The notes below the pieces were generated by a model. The model saw nothing but the letters and a program-made list of their open reading frames with translations. It was not told the DNA's origin and made no database searches. This document shows positions 22,660 through 34,630 of a stretch of 64,000 bases of DNA, in pieces (position 1 is the first letter of the stretch; the number at the start of each line of letters is the position of its first letter). A program made the translations under genes and the position numbers. The DNA comes from Zygnema cylindricum (Eukaryota; Streptophyta; Zygnematophyceae; Zygnematales; Zygnemataceae), in assembly GCA_037447655.1 (NCBI GenBank), contig JBBHKE010000985.1, positions 124,001 to 188,000 on the forward strand, read 5' to 3'.

Positions 22660-24075
22660 ACCTTAGGTGGAAATGGGAGGTCAAAGGAGGGGGGAAGGTA
22701 GGCGAAAGGAGGGGGAGGGGGGAAAGGGGGGCGAAAGGAGGGGGTAGAGGGGAAGGGAGGCGAAAGGAGGGGGGCAAGGGAAAGGGGAGGGGAAAGGAGG
22801 GGGCCAAGGCAAAGGAGGGGAAAGGACGGGTGATAGGGATTCGGAGGTGAAAGGAGGGAGAAAGGGTGGCGAAAGGAGGGGGAGGGGGAAAGGGAGGCGA
22901 AAGGAGGGGGAGGGGGAAACGGAGGCGAAAGGAGGGGGAGGGAAGAAAGGAGGCGAAAGGCGGGGGAGGGGGGAAAGGGAGGCAAAAGGAGGGGGGAGGG
23001 GAGAAGGGAGGTGAAAGGAGGGGGAGGGGGAAAGGGAGGCGAAAGGAGGGGGCCAAGGGAAAGGGGAGGGGAAAGGAGGGGGGCCAAGGCAAGGGAGGGG
23101 AAAGAACAGGGGATAGGGATAGGGAGGTGAAAGGAGAGAGAAGAGAGGTGAAAGTAGGGGAAAAATGAGGTGAAAGGAGGGGGAAAAGGAGGTGAAAGGA
23201 GGGGGGAAGGAGGTGAAAGGAGGGAGAAAGAGAGGTCAAAGGAGGGGGGATAGGGAGGTGAAAGGAGACGGAAAGGGAGGTGAAAGGAGGGGGAAAGGGA
23301 GGTGAAAGGAGGTGGAAAGGAGGGGGAAATAGAGGTGAAAGGAGGGAGAAAGGGGGGTGAAAGAAGGGGGAAAGGGAGGTGAAAGGAGAAGGGAAGGGAG
23401 GTGAAAGGAGAAGGGAAGGGAAGTGAAAGGAGAAGGGAAGGGAGGTGAAAGGAGGGGGGAAGGATGGTGAAAGGAGGGGGAAAAGGGAGGTGAAAAGAGG
23501 GAGAAAGGGAGGTGAAAGGAGGGGGAAAGGGGGGGAAAGGAGGGGGAAAGGGGGAGAAAGGGGGGTGAGAGGAGGGGGAAAGGGAGGTGAAAGGAGGGGA
23601 AGAGGGAGGTGAAAGGAGGGGGGAAGGGAGGTGAAAGGAGGGAGAAAGACAGGTGAAAGGAGGGGGGATAAGGAGGTGAAAGGAGGGGGTAAGAGAGGTG
23701 AAAGTAGGGGGAAAGGAGGGGGAAAGGGGGAGAAAGGGGGGTAAAAGGAGGGAGAAAGGGAGGTGAAAGGAGGGGAAGAGGGAGGTGAAAGGAGGGGGTA
23801 AGGGAGGTGAAAGGAGGGGGAAATGGAGGTGAAAGGAAGGAGAAAGGGAGGTGAAAGGTGGGGGAAAGGAGGGGGAAAGGGTGGTGAAAGGAGGGGGAAA
23901 GGGAGGGGAAAGGAGGGGGAAAGGGAGGTGAAAGGAGGGAGAAAGGGAGGTGAAAGGAGGGAGAAAGGGAGGTGAAAGGAGGGAGATAGGGAGGTGAATG
24001 GAGGGAGAAACGGAGGTGAAAGGAGGGAGATAGGGAGGTGAAAAGTGGGAGAAAGGGAGGTGAAAGGAGGAAAAT
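22660..24075 (+). repeat. G-rich 22-bp minisatellite
   Basis: About 1.4 kb of tandem units close to GGGAGGTGAAAGGAGGGAGA plus AA on the plus strand. The left part (to about 23080) uses longer units with GGCGAAAGG, the right part 22-bp units with GGTGAAAGG. Because 22 is not a multiple of three and the units lack stop triplets, very long Pro/Ser/Phe frames appear on the minus strand (up to 490 codons); I treat them as artefacts. Confidence 0.92.
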
Positions 24076-24318
24076 ACTTACTGTCTTGCTGTGCCATGGG
24101 TCCATCGTAGTATCCCATTACAACTGCCACGTGTCACGCTAAGATCAACACCGTCACAGTGACCATGTTGGCAACCATGGCCCCAGATTATTCGTGACAC
24201 GGACACAAGAGCTTGTTACTGACCACCACGTGGCAACTTCAGTGAAGAAAAGCTGGCAATTCAGTTCGATTAGGGTTTTGAGTTCGTGTGGAAAATCGTC
24301 TTTCAAATGTGCACACTG

Positions 24319-24536
24319 CACCGTGAATCGCTATTAGGGTTAATGTTTTTTTTCGCCACTTCAAACGTCTCTTTTCCGTACATCCATGTAGGTTTCTGGA
24401 TCTGACGGTTGCGATTGAAATGTAAGATTATCACCTTCCGATTGGCGGTCTCCATGTGAAAATCCGAAAGGTGTGTACGGAGAAAAGATGCTGTGAGTGG
24501 CGAAAAAATCATTAACACTAATTGCGATACACGGTA
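24319..24536. mobile_element. Foldback MITE B (subfamily I)
   Basis: Ends CACCGTGAATCGCTATTAGG and CACTAATTGCGATACACGG are inverted. The inner arms (CGCCACTTCAAACGTCTC and CTGTGAGTGGCG) also pair, as in the copies at 12523 and 29941. The flanking TA is kept only on the right. Confidence 0.75.
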
Positions 24537-24539
24537 TAC

Positions 24540-25945
24540 TGTACTGTACCGTACAGCAACTTTGTGAACGTCTGACCGAAAGAAACGAGTGCCCTTTAGA
24601 GTTGATAACACTAATTCAGTCGCGACAATTTTTGGCCTAAAATCATAAAAGATTTGTTAGCAGCGCTATTAAAGGAAGTGGACTCAAATCAGCCACGTCT
24701 GGTTGCCCTCAACTAGTACTATATTCTAATTACGAACTAACTACAAAAAATCCTAAAATACGACACCGTATTTTTCTTTTTCAGTATAAATGGGACAAAA
24801 TAGCCTTACAAAAAAAACGTGTTGGTGCCAAACTGGCGGTTCACTGTTTTGTCGGCTCGAATTTTTTGTCTTTTCCTGCTTCCCACTTCAGCGTCAGCAA
24901 TATTTATTTTTTTATCCGTCGTCAGCAAGATTTTTTTCAGCTTTTTATCCTACGTAGGCAAGTTTTTTCTGTTTCCTTGTCCGACGTCAACATATTTAGT
25001 TCTAGATTGCTCAAGGCGGCCGCATTCGTATCGAAAAAACATTAAATCTCTCAAGTGTGGGAGCTATCCGCACGTGTGACGACAGCTGCGCTCGTACATC
25101 GATGTCAACGCGGAATCCCGAATATTACTTTTAGTTGAAAGTTTGACTTTCGTTGAACAATGCTCAATGCACACCTTTCAACCTTGTTTGGACAATCCAC
25201 GTCAGCCCACTCGGTATCACCCATAGTTCAAAAGTAGGCGTTTTTTTGTAGGCCTTTTGTAGGCCGCCTTTAGCGTAAACGGGCTTTCCATGTGATCTTC
25301 GCTACTTTGATCAGCGACCATCCGATCGTCCGAATCTGACGATAGTCCAATCATAAGTTGTGTTATGGGATTTTCATGTGATCTTCTTAGATGGCTACTT
25401 TGATTGGCCACCGTCCGATCTTCCAAATCTGACGTTTTAAATAAAAAATACCTCAAAACTCACAGAAAAATAATTTATTGTCCGAATGTTTTTCAAAATT
25501 TAGACATGACGTTTAATTATTTATCGATCGATGTGCAACTCAACCCTGTTACTATTTCTTTTCATTTTGCGACCAATACAATATAGGTCTTAAGGTCATA
25601 TTGTATGTTTTGCGTACAATAGGCATATTGTATGGGCCTACTTTCACCTACTTTAAAACTATGGTATCACTTTAGATTGTCACCATAGGCATGGAAATAT
25701 TGGATTTGCGGCCATTCAAAAAATATTCGTGTCCTCGTTCGCCACCCCTACATGCCCGTACATTCTTGGGGAATATTCTCTTCAATCTTCAGGTTAGGTC
25801 TTTTGGCGGACCATAATAACGTAACGGTGAGTCCATTACAAAATTTGTTCGTATTGTAGAAAAGCATACGATTGCCCATATATTACGCTCATAAACTACA
25901 GACTCTTGAACCCAAAGTTTAACTAAAAATACTACCTTTTCTTTT
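24540..25945. other. No gene; diverged direct repeat at 25289-25440
   Basis: A block starting CATGTGATCTTC occurs at 25289 and again at 25375, each followed by a shared GTCCGAATCTGACG-like stretch, giving a diverged tandem repeat of about 86-95 bp. Nothing else recognised. Confidence 0.55.
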
Positions 25946-25948
25946 CTC

Positions 25949-26179
25949 TACACTGTGAGTCGCTATTAGCGTTAATGACACTATTTGCGGTCCCCTTTTT
26001 TTTGACCGAATTTGTCAAATAAAATTATAAATTCTAATTTGGAAAATCCTAAATTCCTTATTAGAGTCAATGATTTCCTTGAAAATTCCCAAATAGCATT
26101 CATAAGGCTATTTGTTTCATAACGCTATTTGTTTCATAGCGCTATTTATTTCATCACGCTAATAACGATTCACGGTGTA
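25949..26179. mobile_element. MITE C (subfamily II)
   Basis: Flanked by TA, with inverted ends CACTGTGAGTCGCTATTAGCG and CGCTAATAACGATTCACGGTG. The interior differs from subfamily I but resembles the copy at 55319 (shared AATTCTAATTTGG/TTCCTTGAAAATT text). Confidence 0.82.
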
Positions 26180-26185
26180 ACAGTC

Positions 26186-26910
26186 TAGTGTTGTGTATCG
26201 GGTACAACATTATCGCAATAAATCTCGTATTAAATATATTGAATATCGAGCGGTCAAAAGGCTTGATATATTGAAAACAATTCAGGAGCTTCCACGCCGT
26301 ATTTGTATTTTTTCAATTTTTTTCCCCTTATTCAAAATTGTTGTCAGAATTGTAGCAATATTATGTTCCGAGCAAGGTATCCAAGTAAACATACTCGGTA
26401 GACCTTCAACCACACACATGTTAGAGCTACTGTCGGTCACAAAAACGCAATGATTTTCTAAAACAACAAAATCGGGCATTTTAAATTTGGTCAAAAAGAT
26501 TTTGAAAGTCGTTAAAAGGTTTTCATTGGTATGTTATTCCTCCGGAAAACGATCGACTTGAAGCATGCGTGCATGAAGTTTGAATTTATTGTCAATAAAA
26601 TGAGCGGTTACTAACATGAATTAGGATCTTTTTATTGTCACGCTTCAAATATAGGTTTTAAATGCGATAGAAATATTGCTATCAATATTTTCTCTAAGTT
26701 TTGGTTTGATCAAAGTACAAATATCTTTGGCGTAAGATAAAATATTGTTTCCTACGCTATTCACGGACGGGAGTAGGTGGTCGATGTCAACACTTTTGTT
26801 GGACAAAACACCAACATCAAACAACGCTTGACAAAATGCGTGAAAACCAGGGGAAAAAAGAGATAAACAATAAGAAAATATCTTACAATTACTAACCATG
26901 ATCAATAAAG
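26186..26910 (-). pseudogene. hAT transposase relic with one element end
   Basis: The minus strand reads as the middle of a hAT-family transposase: GFHAFCQALFDVGVL, AKDICTLIKPKLRENIDS, then after stops MLVTAHFIDNKFKLHARMLQ, and FVTDSSSNM with the expected acidic residue, followed by PCSEHNIATILTTILNKG (the usual histidine-containing helix). The C-terminal dimerisation domain is absent. About 50 bp further on lies TAGTGTTGTGTATCGG (26186), which recurs at 11756 and probably marks the element end. The relic is therefore internally deleted. Confidence 0.7.
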
Positions 26911-27073
26911 AAGATTTCTACCAAAACATTTATTATTTTTTGGAAAGACAAATAAAAAACAACGTGACAAAAAAATAGTAATAACAAAAGAAAATGAAGT
27001 GTACACATAAATTATTACGATTATAATAATTACAATTTGTTGTGTGAAATTGACATAAAAATTTGACATATTT

Positions 27074-27268
27074 GTGGAAACATCGTACAAAGTGCATAAT
27101 TAACACTTTACAATCGAGAACGATTTGCTACCCTAATATTCTAGTAATATCCGAGAAGTGAATAGTGTTTGTGGAAATATCGTACAAAGTGCATAATTAA
27201 CACTTTATTATCAAGTACGATTTGCTACCCTAATATTATAGCATTATCCGAGAAGTGAATAGTGTTAG
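27074..27268. repeat. 97-bp tandem duplication
   Basis: Two head-to-tail copies starting GTGGAAA(C/T)ATCGTAC at 27074 and 27171, with about 90 percent or more identity by eye. Confidence 0.88.
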
Positions 27269-28140
27269 TACCTTGTCAAATTTGCGACGCTAATCGTGAT
27301 GTCACATCACGTGCCACATCATCCAATTTTCGATAGTCAAGACTAGTCAAGAGGGTTTGTCGTCAAACTCTGACAGATCTGTACAATATACGTACTATTT
27401 TGTACATGATGACGTAGGCGCGTGCGCCAAACCAAGATTACGTGTGCGAACATACACACTCTATTATTTCCGTCTATCAAAATCTTGTAGGAGACTCGTT
27501 GCCCTCGTTGACCTTTACGTCATTGAACTATAGAACCACAAATTGTTACCAATGGGTGAGAAAAACTGAAAAACACTTTCGTGAAAATTTGCAATTTTTA
27601 AGTTTTTTGTTTCACCACTGTATACCGATGTGTTGAACTGCTTTTCCATTTGATAATCTATTATCTAGGTTATTTAAAATTTAGCAATGTGGTGAAAGCT
27701 ACGAAAAGTGTCCTTTTTGTTATCTGACCTCAGTGGTCCGTATTTGATGATTTTTGTGTAAAATAAAGTTCTAGGTACAAATTAATGTACGGACGACTGT
27801 TTTGGGATCTGATTATCATACAAATTGATTCTCGTACATCCGGGTTATTGTTCACTCGAATGGTTGTATGTACTGTTTGTAAGAATAATTGTACATAATT
27901 GTAATCGTACAGTTTTCGGTCAATTATTGGTTTGTATCGATTTATCAACGTTCATTTGTGAAACCAAAGGTCGCTATAATCATAATTTTTGATATCCGAA
28001 TCCGACATTTTTTTTTTTAATATGAACACTCGTAATCTGCTCGGGTTATGTCACGCTCCCAAATTGTTACCCAAAACCCGATACACATTTACAAAAATAA
28101 TAAGTTAACCAAAACTAGATTTTAGGCAACTACCCATACC
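27269..28140. other. No gene; partly related to 37.3-37.5 kb
   Basis: The block with AAATTTGCGACGCTAATCG (27279-27297) is an inverted match to CGATT-type text near 37400. No coding potential recognised. Confidence 0.4.
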
Positions 28141-28144
28141 GTAA

Positions 28145-28442
28145 TAAGTACAAAATGAACGGCACAAAGTGCAATAATGTCGGATATTATGGATAGTACA
28201 AAACTGAAGTGGAACATACCTACGAAGCCTTCAATTTTTTTCGTCTTTTACTTACTCGGACGCACCCAAATTTGTTTTTTTTTTCTCTTTATCACCCTGC
28301 CAAACCAGGCCGACACCCAAAATTTAGCACCCGAATCCGATCCGGATATGACGCGGCTCGCTGGGTACGGATCATGTACGGATTTGGGAAAAGATTGGGT
28401 ACAGATTGGCATACGGGTTTGGGTACCCAATTGCGACCTCTG
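28145..28442 (-). mobile_element. Dispersed element, CAGAGGTCGCAA family, copy 1
   Basis: Read on the minus strand it starts CAGAGGTCGCAAT, passes a GGGT/GGATCCGG-rich part and ends with TTTTGTACTATCCATAATAT. Other copies lie at 37159 (+), 40540 (-) and 40877 (+). The CAG-type end and size suggest a non-autonomous hAT-like element, but no target duplication was established. Confidence 0.6.
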
Positions 28443-28456
28443 CGGTAAATAATATA

Positions 28457-28652
28457 AATATCAAATGCCGAATGTTGCGGTATCGGTAAACTGACCCGAT
28501 ATTAACTCATGAATTTATTTCATATATTACCAATTTGTTATTGTATCGGTAAACAATAGAAATATCAAATGCCGAATGTTGCGGTATCGGTAAACTGACC
28601 CGATATTAACTCATGAATTTATTTCATATATTACCAATTTGTTATTGTATCG
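28457..28652. repeat. 104-bp tandem duplication, nearly perfect
   Basis: The segment starting AATATCAAATGCCGAATG at 28457 repeats at 28561 with almost no differences, so it is recent. It abuts the element at 28145-28442. Confidence 0.92.
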
Positions 28653-28714
28653 ATTCTGAATTCATTGAAATCTTCTATTACCAATTTTGTCTTCTATCTA
28701 AAATTAGTCGGTTT

Positions 28715-29685
28715 CCTTCACCCTCCCCGAAATTCTTCTCCCTCCCCTCGCCCGCTTCCGCTTTCCCCTGCCCGCCCTCTTTCAAATTCCTTCCCTTTCT
28801 CCCTCATCTCGCCTCGCTCCATATTCTCGTGCCACCCTAATTCACTTCCCTTCCCTTCCCCCTTCCCTTTGTCCACGCCCGCCCCTTTCACTTTTGCTCT
28901 CTCTCCCCTTCCCCCTATCCGTCTTATCTCCTTCCTCATCCTTCCAACCACCACAACCACCACTGAGGGGGATTCAATGGATTGAGTTGGGTCAAAAGAG
29001 GGGCCATGGAAAGGAGGGAAAGTTATATTAAGGTGGAGAGAGAGAGAGGAGATCCTTAATCTTAAAATTCCCTACTTTAAAGTTCTCTCCCTCTTCTTAT
29101 ATCCCTTCCCTTATATCACTTTCTATTGAATCTTTTGGAAGCTACGAATCAAGAGGAGAAGGGACCCCTCTTACATCCTTCCTCCATCTCCGTTCCCCCT
29201 TTCCCCTCCTCTCTCCCCCCCCCTCACTAATTCCCACATCCAACTTCCCCTCCCCCTCCCACTCCCCCTCTCCCGCTCATCTCTCTGCCTCCTATTCCTC
29301 TCTCTACCCCTCACCCTCTCCCTCTCCCACTCCCTATCCCTCTCCCTCCCTCTCTCCCTCTCCGCTTTCTCCCCCCTCTCTATATTCTAACTCTTCTTCC
29401 TTCCCATCTTTCTCTCCCTCCCCTTCTCCCTTCCCATCTCCCTCTTCCTCCCCTCCTCCATCCCTCTCACTCTCTATCTCCCTCTCTCTCTGTCTCCCTC
29501 TCCCTCTCCCTCTCTCACTCCCCCCTCTCCCTCTCTAACTCCCTCTCCCTCTCCCTTTCCATCTACCTCACCTTCTCCCTTCTCATCTCCCTCTCCCTCC
29601 GTTTATCCATTCCCATCTCCCTTTCCCTTCCCCCCCCCCCTCTCCCTCTCCCTCTTCGTTTCCCTCTGTCCCTCCCTCCTATAGT
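28715..29685 (+). repeat. Two pyrimidine-rich tracts split by a short purine island
   Basis: Pyrimidine runs at 28715-28965 and 29165-29685. Between them lies a short stretch with GAGAGAGAGAGG (29037-29050). Long frames here are composition artefacts. Confidence 0.85.
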
Positions 29686-29940
29686 TGTGGGCTAAAACGA
29701 CGCAACAACAGATGACAACCGTAAGATCAGAAACATAATCGCTGCGGTTTGGTCACACATGTCAAAGTGTTGCGACAAAAAAAAAATTGTACTTGCAAAA
29801 CCGGGCCTTGGATGATCCAATCCGCACCGGACAACCGAATATCGGCAGTATCCAATGCTCTTACCACAAATATCCACATTATGGACGACGTGTATTTGTC
29901 ATCTCCTGTGTAACTTAAGTGCCGCTTGTTTGCCTGAAGG

Positions 29941-30160
29941 TACACTGTGTATCGCTATTAGTCTTCATATTATTTTTGTCACTTAAAACATCTCTTCTAC
30001 TTACACACTTTTTTAATCTTCACATGGAAACAACCGATCGAATGGTGAAAATCTTGGTTTTAAATCATGACCGTTCGATCTATAATCTGACAAGTGTGTA
30101 AAGAGAAAAGATGTTTTAAATGGAAAAAAATATCTGACACTAATAGCGATACACGGTGTA
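29941..30160. mobile_element. Foldback MITE D (subfamily I)
   Basis: Flanked by TA, with ends CACTGTGTATCGCTATTAGT and ACTAATAGCGATACACGGTG, which are almost perfect inverted repeats of about 20 bp. Inner arms (AAAACATCTCTTCTACTTACACAC and GTGTGTAAAGAGAAAAGATG) pair as well. Confidence 0.87.
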
Positions 30161-30342
30161 GTATATTGTAGTGAAACTGAAGCGTCTTACACTAAATAAA
30201 AGTGCAAAATATAGCGGAAGCATTAAAAACAATCACACGAGAGAGAGAGTCCACGGAAGCCAATATATCTCATATAAGTTTTTCCCCATAAAAGTTAAGG
30301 TCCCCTCTCCCTGTAAGCTTCAATAAATAATACTACAAACGT

Positions 30343-31179
30343 TGTTGTTCTACACCACCGGTGCAGGTGGAGGAGCAGCAGTAGTAGTAGAAGTAGACAT
30401 GATACACTCTCAGAAGCTATCAAGAATCCTACCAAACAGCTGTTTTTAAGTGATCACCAATTCTTATACAAGCATCCAAATCTCACAAAACTCTATCAGA
30501 ATATAGAGTAACATAAACACTGACAACTCCCAAAGTTTCAGCACAATTGACCCAACAACACTCAAGATATAATACTCAGAAGTTTCCCAAAAACTGTTTG
30601 CAGTTTTACTACTTCGAAGTCTAGATACATAAAAATGTTCTAAGTCCTAAGTCTTATACTTTCGGTGTTCTACCGCCGATAACAGTGTACCTGAGAGGTA
30701 CGTCCAGAATCAACCCACCTACTGAGATCTACGTGTTCTTGATCGTGCCAACCCAATCTATCATTGTACAGTCAATATTACTCAGAATCTATATTAAGTT
30801 ACTGTACAAATACTTGTCGGCTAAGTCATTTGTGATACTCTTATAAATCTCGTCCGTTGACTAGATTCATATTAATCGCAGCCGCGTTGTCCCGTACCGG
30901 ATCACATTTATATCACCCGCGGCTGCGCTGTCCTGCACCAAATCATATCCAAGATAGTAGCAGCTGCGTTGTCTGTACGGATCTTATCCAAAGTGACTGC
31001 AGCTGCGTTTGTCCTGTTAGTATCGCAGCTTCGTTGCTACGCTGCTCTGCTGCTGCGCTGCTGCGCAGCTCTGCTGTATAGCAGCTGCGCTGCTCTTCCG
31101 TATAGCAGCTGCGCTGCTGTCTGTATAGTTGCTGCGCTGCTGCACTGCTCTGAGACTAAGAGCTTTCCAAAAGACAACA
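30343..31179 (-). repeat. 3' LTR of the 30-36 kb Copia element
   Basis: On the minus strand it starts TGTTGTCTTTTGG and ends GTAGAACAACA. The first ~200 bp (30960-31150) are packed with GCAGCTGC/CAGCAGCG words. A TATA-like GATATAAATG lies near 30905-30920 on the minus strand. It is about 31 bp longer than the 5' LTR, the difference falling in the GCTGC-rich part. Confidence 0.94.
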
Positions 31180-31190
31180 CTCCCCTAAAG
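31180..31190 (-). other. Polypurine tract of the Copia element
   Basis: CTTTAGGGGAG on the minus strand directly abuts the TGTTGTC start of the 3' LTR, the usual position for plus-strand priming. Confidence 0.8.
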
Positions 31191-31273
31191 CTTTAGACTC
31201 AGTATACCAGCGCACTGCGGTGAAAAACTAGCGCAGTATCGCAGCATAGCAATATAGCAGTGCAGCAATTCAA

Positions 31274-34200
31274 CTATTCACTTAATCCCATTGCTTCCCT
31301 ACAATACTTCAGCTTAGGAGCAGGAAGAGCTTTAGTGAGCATATCAGCAATCATTTTTGCATCTGGTAAGTAACATAATTTAATCACTCTAGAGAACACT
31401 TTTTCTCTTACAAAGTGTAATCGTACATCCATGTGCTTGCTTTTGAAGTGATGACTCGGGTTAGAAGCAATGGCAATGGCAGCCTGGTTATCACACCAGA
31501 TCACCTGTGGACCAACTTGCATGTATCCTAGTTCTTGTAACATGGATTTTACCCATAAGAGTTCTTTGAGGGCCGAGCTTGCTGCCATATATTCCGATTC
31601 CATTGTCGATTGTGCTGTCACCTTTTGAAGTTTGCTGCTCCAGCAGCAAGTACCGTTCCCAATTTGTAGAACGAATCCCGTGGTAGATTTCCGGCTTGGC
31701 ATGTCGCCATAGCTTGCATCACTCCATGTTTGCAGCTTGACTTCTCCTTCGCCTAGAGTGAGTTTGAGATCTTTAGTTCATGCCAAATATCTTAAGACTC
31801 TCCTTGCTGCATCCACATCAGATTTTCTCGGATTTTCTAGACTCCTACTCAGTACCCCGACTGCTGCAGCAATATCAGGACGGGTACAGTTCATGAAGTA
31901 TATTAAGCTTCCCACTATCTGTCTATAAGGTATTATTGCCATAGGATCATTCTCCCCTGATTCTAAATACTCCCTAACAATAACACCTGGTTCTGTCTCT
32001 TCTCCCTCTAACTTCTGCCGAAACTCCATTGGAGTTAAACACCGTTTTGCCCCCCGCATTCCGTACTCATCTAACATGTTTCCAATAGCCTCTTTTTGAG
32101 TCAATTTTATTATTTTCTTATTTCTGTCCCTCTCTACCTGGATACCCAAAATATATTTTGCCTCAGCGAGGTCTTTCATCTCGAACCGTGAGTTTAGAGA
32201 AGTTTTGATTTTGTTAATTTCAGCCATTGATTTGCTAATTAATAGCAAATCATCTACATATACCGCTATATACACTATCCCATTTTCACGCTTTAGAACG
32301 TAGACAGAGTGATCAGAACTTATCCTTTGAAATCCTAGACTAGTCAAGAATTCATCAAGCTTTATATTCCACTGTCTTGGGGCTTGTTTCAGGCCGTACA
32401 AAGATTTTAGCAACTTGCATACTAAGTGCTCTTTTCCTGGTTCTACATACTTTTCAGGCTGCTGCATGTAAATGGTCTCTTCTAGTTCTCCATGCAAAAA
32501 GGCCGTTTTTACATCCATCTGATGAATTTCCATATCTTCTATAGCAGCTAGGGACAGCAAAATCCTAACTGTTGGAAATCTTACAACCGGAGAAAATGTT
32601 TCTTCAAAATCGATTCCTTCCTTTTGATTGTACCCTTTCGCCACAAGTCTGGCCTTATAGCGTTCAATGGTGTTATCGAGATTTAACTTCACCTTGAATA
32701 CCCATTTGCTGCCGATTGCATTTCGGTATGGAGGAAGGTCCACGAGCTCCCATGTTTGAGCCTCCATGATCGACTTCATTTCGTCGTTTGCCGCCTCAAT
32801 CCAGTGATTCCGCTCTGTTGATGAGAAAGCTTCTTGGATGGTCAAGGGCTCCCCTGAGACTGCCAAGTAGGCAAAGTGAGAGCTTGCTTGCAGGCGGCTG
32901 CTTGATCTTCTTCCCCCCGGAAATTCTGAGGCTGAGATCGTCAGATCCCGCGCATTGCGCTGATTGCGCTGGTTGTGATCCGTGTCTTGCTGATTGCGCT
33001 GGTTGCGATCCGTGTCTTGCTGATTGCGCTGGTTGCGATCCGTGTGTTCGTGATTGCGCTGGTTGCGTTCCGTCTGTATGGACTGCTCTTGGTCTGTCTG
33101 GACCCGAAGTTGGTGAGGAAGTTGGAGGAAGTCTGATTCTTGAGTCATTACCGGAGTTTGTGGAATCTGCGGGACAAGTTCCTGCATGCAATCTAAGATG
33201 ACATACTCCTGTACTTTTTGTTGCCTTTGCTGCTCTGTCATTTGAAATAAATCTATGGAGTCTAGTTCATCCTTAACAATGATGTTTCTAGCTACAACTA
33301 TTTTCTGCTTTTCAAACACAAAGACTCTATAACCTTTCGAGTGATCGTCATATCCTAACAGAATACCCGGTAATCCCTTCGGTTCCATTTTCCATCTATC
33401 TGTAGACGTATCCAATATAAAGCATTGACTACCAAAGACCTTGAAATGGCTAACATCTGGTTTACTACCCGTCCAAATTTCGTAAAGAGTTGTTTCTACC
33501 GATCTTGATCCTATCCTATATTTAATATAAACTGCACAATTTAGAGCCTCAGCCCAGAATTTCGGATCCACACCTTTATCGGCGAGCATAGATCTAGAGC
33601 TTTCAGTGAGAGTTCTATTCAGCCGTTCCGACACCTCATTTTGTTCCGGTGAATATGGAACAGTCAGTAGATGACTAATGCCTTCCTTGAGTAAAAAGGT
33701 TTCAAACTCTTTTGATGTATATTCACCACCATTGTCTGATCTGAGCTGCAAAATAGATGAATTATGAAGTTTTTCAGCCCATGCTTTATAGTGTTTGAAG
33801 TGACCAAACACTTCACTCTTCTCCTTCATGAAGTAAACTTTTGTAAACCGTGAGAAATCATCTATGAAGGTGACCATATATTTCATTCCTCCGGCAGAAG
33901 GAACCTTCGCCGGACCAAAGACATCCGAATGAATTTGTTGTAAAAGTTTGGTCGACCGATGCTCAGACTCGTTAGGAAATGGCAATCTGTGGATTTTGCC
34001 TAAAGCGCAACCATCGCAAGTTTTGACCGGCCCATCTGTGATTGATACACCCTCTATTTTTCCAGCAACAACCATTTTTTTCAAACTATCATAGTTGACA
34101 TGGCCTAATCATTTATGACACAACTCATCTGAGTGCAAAATACCGGAGTACAAAACATCATTTTCTTTTGTATTAGCCATATCCATGCGATACATCTTGC

Positions 34201-34630
34201 TACTATCTCTTGTACCTGTAACCGCAACCTTGCCGTTTTTGCTAACAACCTGCCGACCATTTTTCAAACTGACCTCAAAGCCTTTACTCTCAACCAACGA
34301 CATAGAAAACAGATTTTTCTTAAAGTCAGGCACAAATAAGACATTGTGAAGAGTCCTTTCAATTGGTTTTCCATCCACATCAACTAGCAAGAACACATCA
34401 CCCATTGCACGAGTTTGGACACTCATTCCACAAGCATAATAAATATTTTTCTCCGGCGTTGCTTTCAGATTTTTGAAGATGGCCTTGTTCCAACACATAT
34501 GCGCTGACGCTCCTGTATCCATAATCCATCCAGGGTCCTTTGCGCCTTCCATTACTGCCGCCATAGCGAATAGATCTGTGTCGTCCTCCTCAGAAAATGT
34601 CAGAGTCTCGTCCTGGAGTGATGAAGAAGC
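31274..34630 (-). pseudogene. Copia Pol: protease, integrase, reverse transcriptase, RNase H
   Basis: A single frame, continuous with Gag, encodes all enzymes. Protease: WIMDTGASAHM, active site intact. Integrase: CDGCALGK finger, catalytic D54, D117 and E153 counted from the Met at 34084 (a D-D-35-E pattern). Reverse transcriptase: QMDVKTAF with D524, YVDD at 609-612. RNase H: SDASYGDMPSRKSTTGF, ESEYMAASSA, CDNQAAIAIA. The frame ends at TAG 31274-31276. Interruptions are in-frame TGA at 34109-34111 (position usually Arg in the HKxLGH motif) and at 31778-31780 (usually Gly in RYLxGT). Between integrase and reverse transcriptase lies a Gln/Asn/Arg/Asp repeat region. All catalytic residues survive. 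Confidence 0.93.
32961..33080 (-). repeat. Four 30-bp in-frame repeats inside pol
   Basis: Units at 32961-32990, 32991-33020, 33021-33050 and 33051-33080 encode ten-residue repeats of the type TDRNQRNQQD in the linker between integrase and reverse transcriptase. The length is a multiple of three, so the frame is kept. Confidence 0.93.

Noticed and set aside
22614-24130. 490-codon minus-strand frame rich in Pro, Ser, Phe
   Set aside because: It lies wholly in the 22-bp purine minisatellite, whose units lack stop codons in several frames; two other long frames overlap it.
32788-33201. 137-codon plus-strand frame with CAGCDPC-type repeats
   Set aside because: Antisense shadow of the 30-bp repeats in Copia pol.
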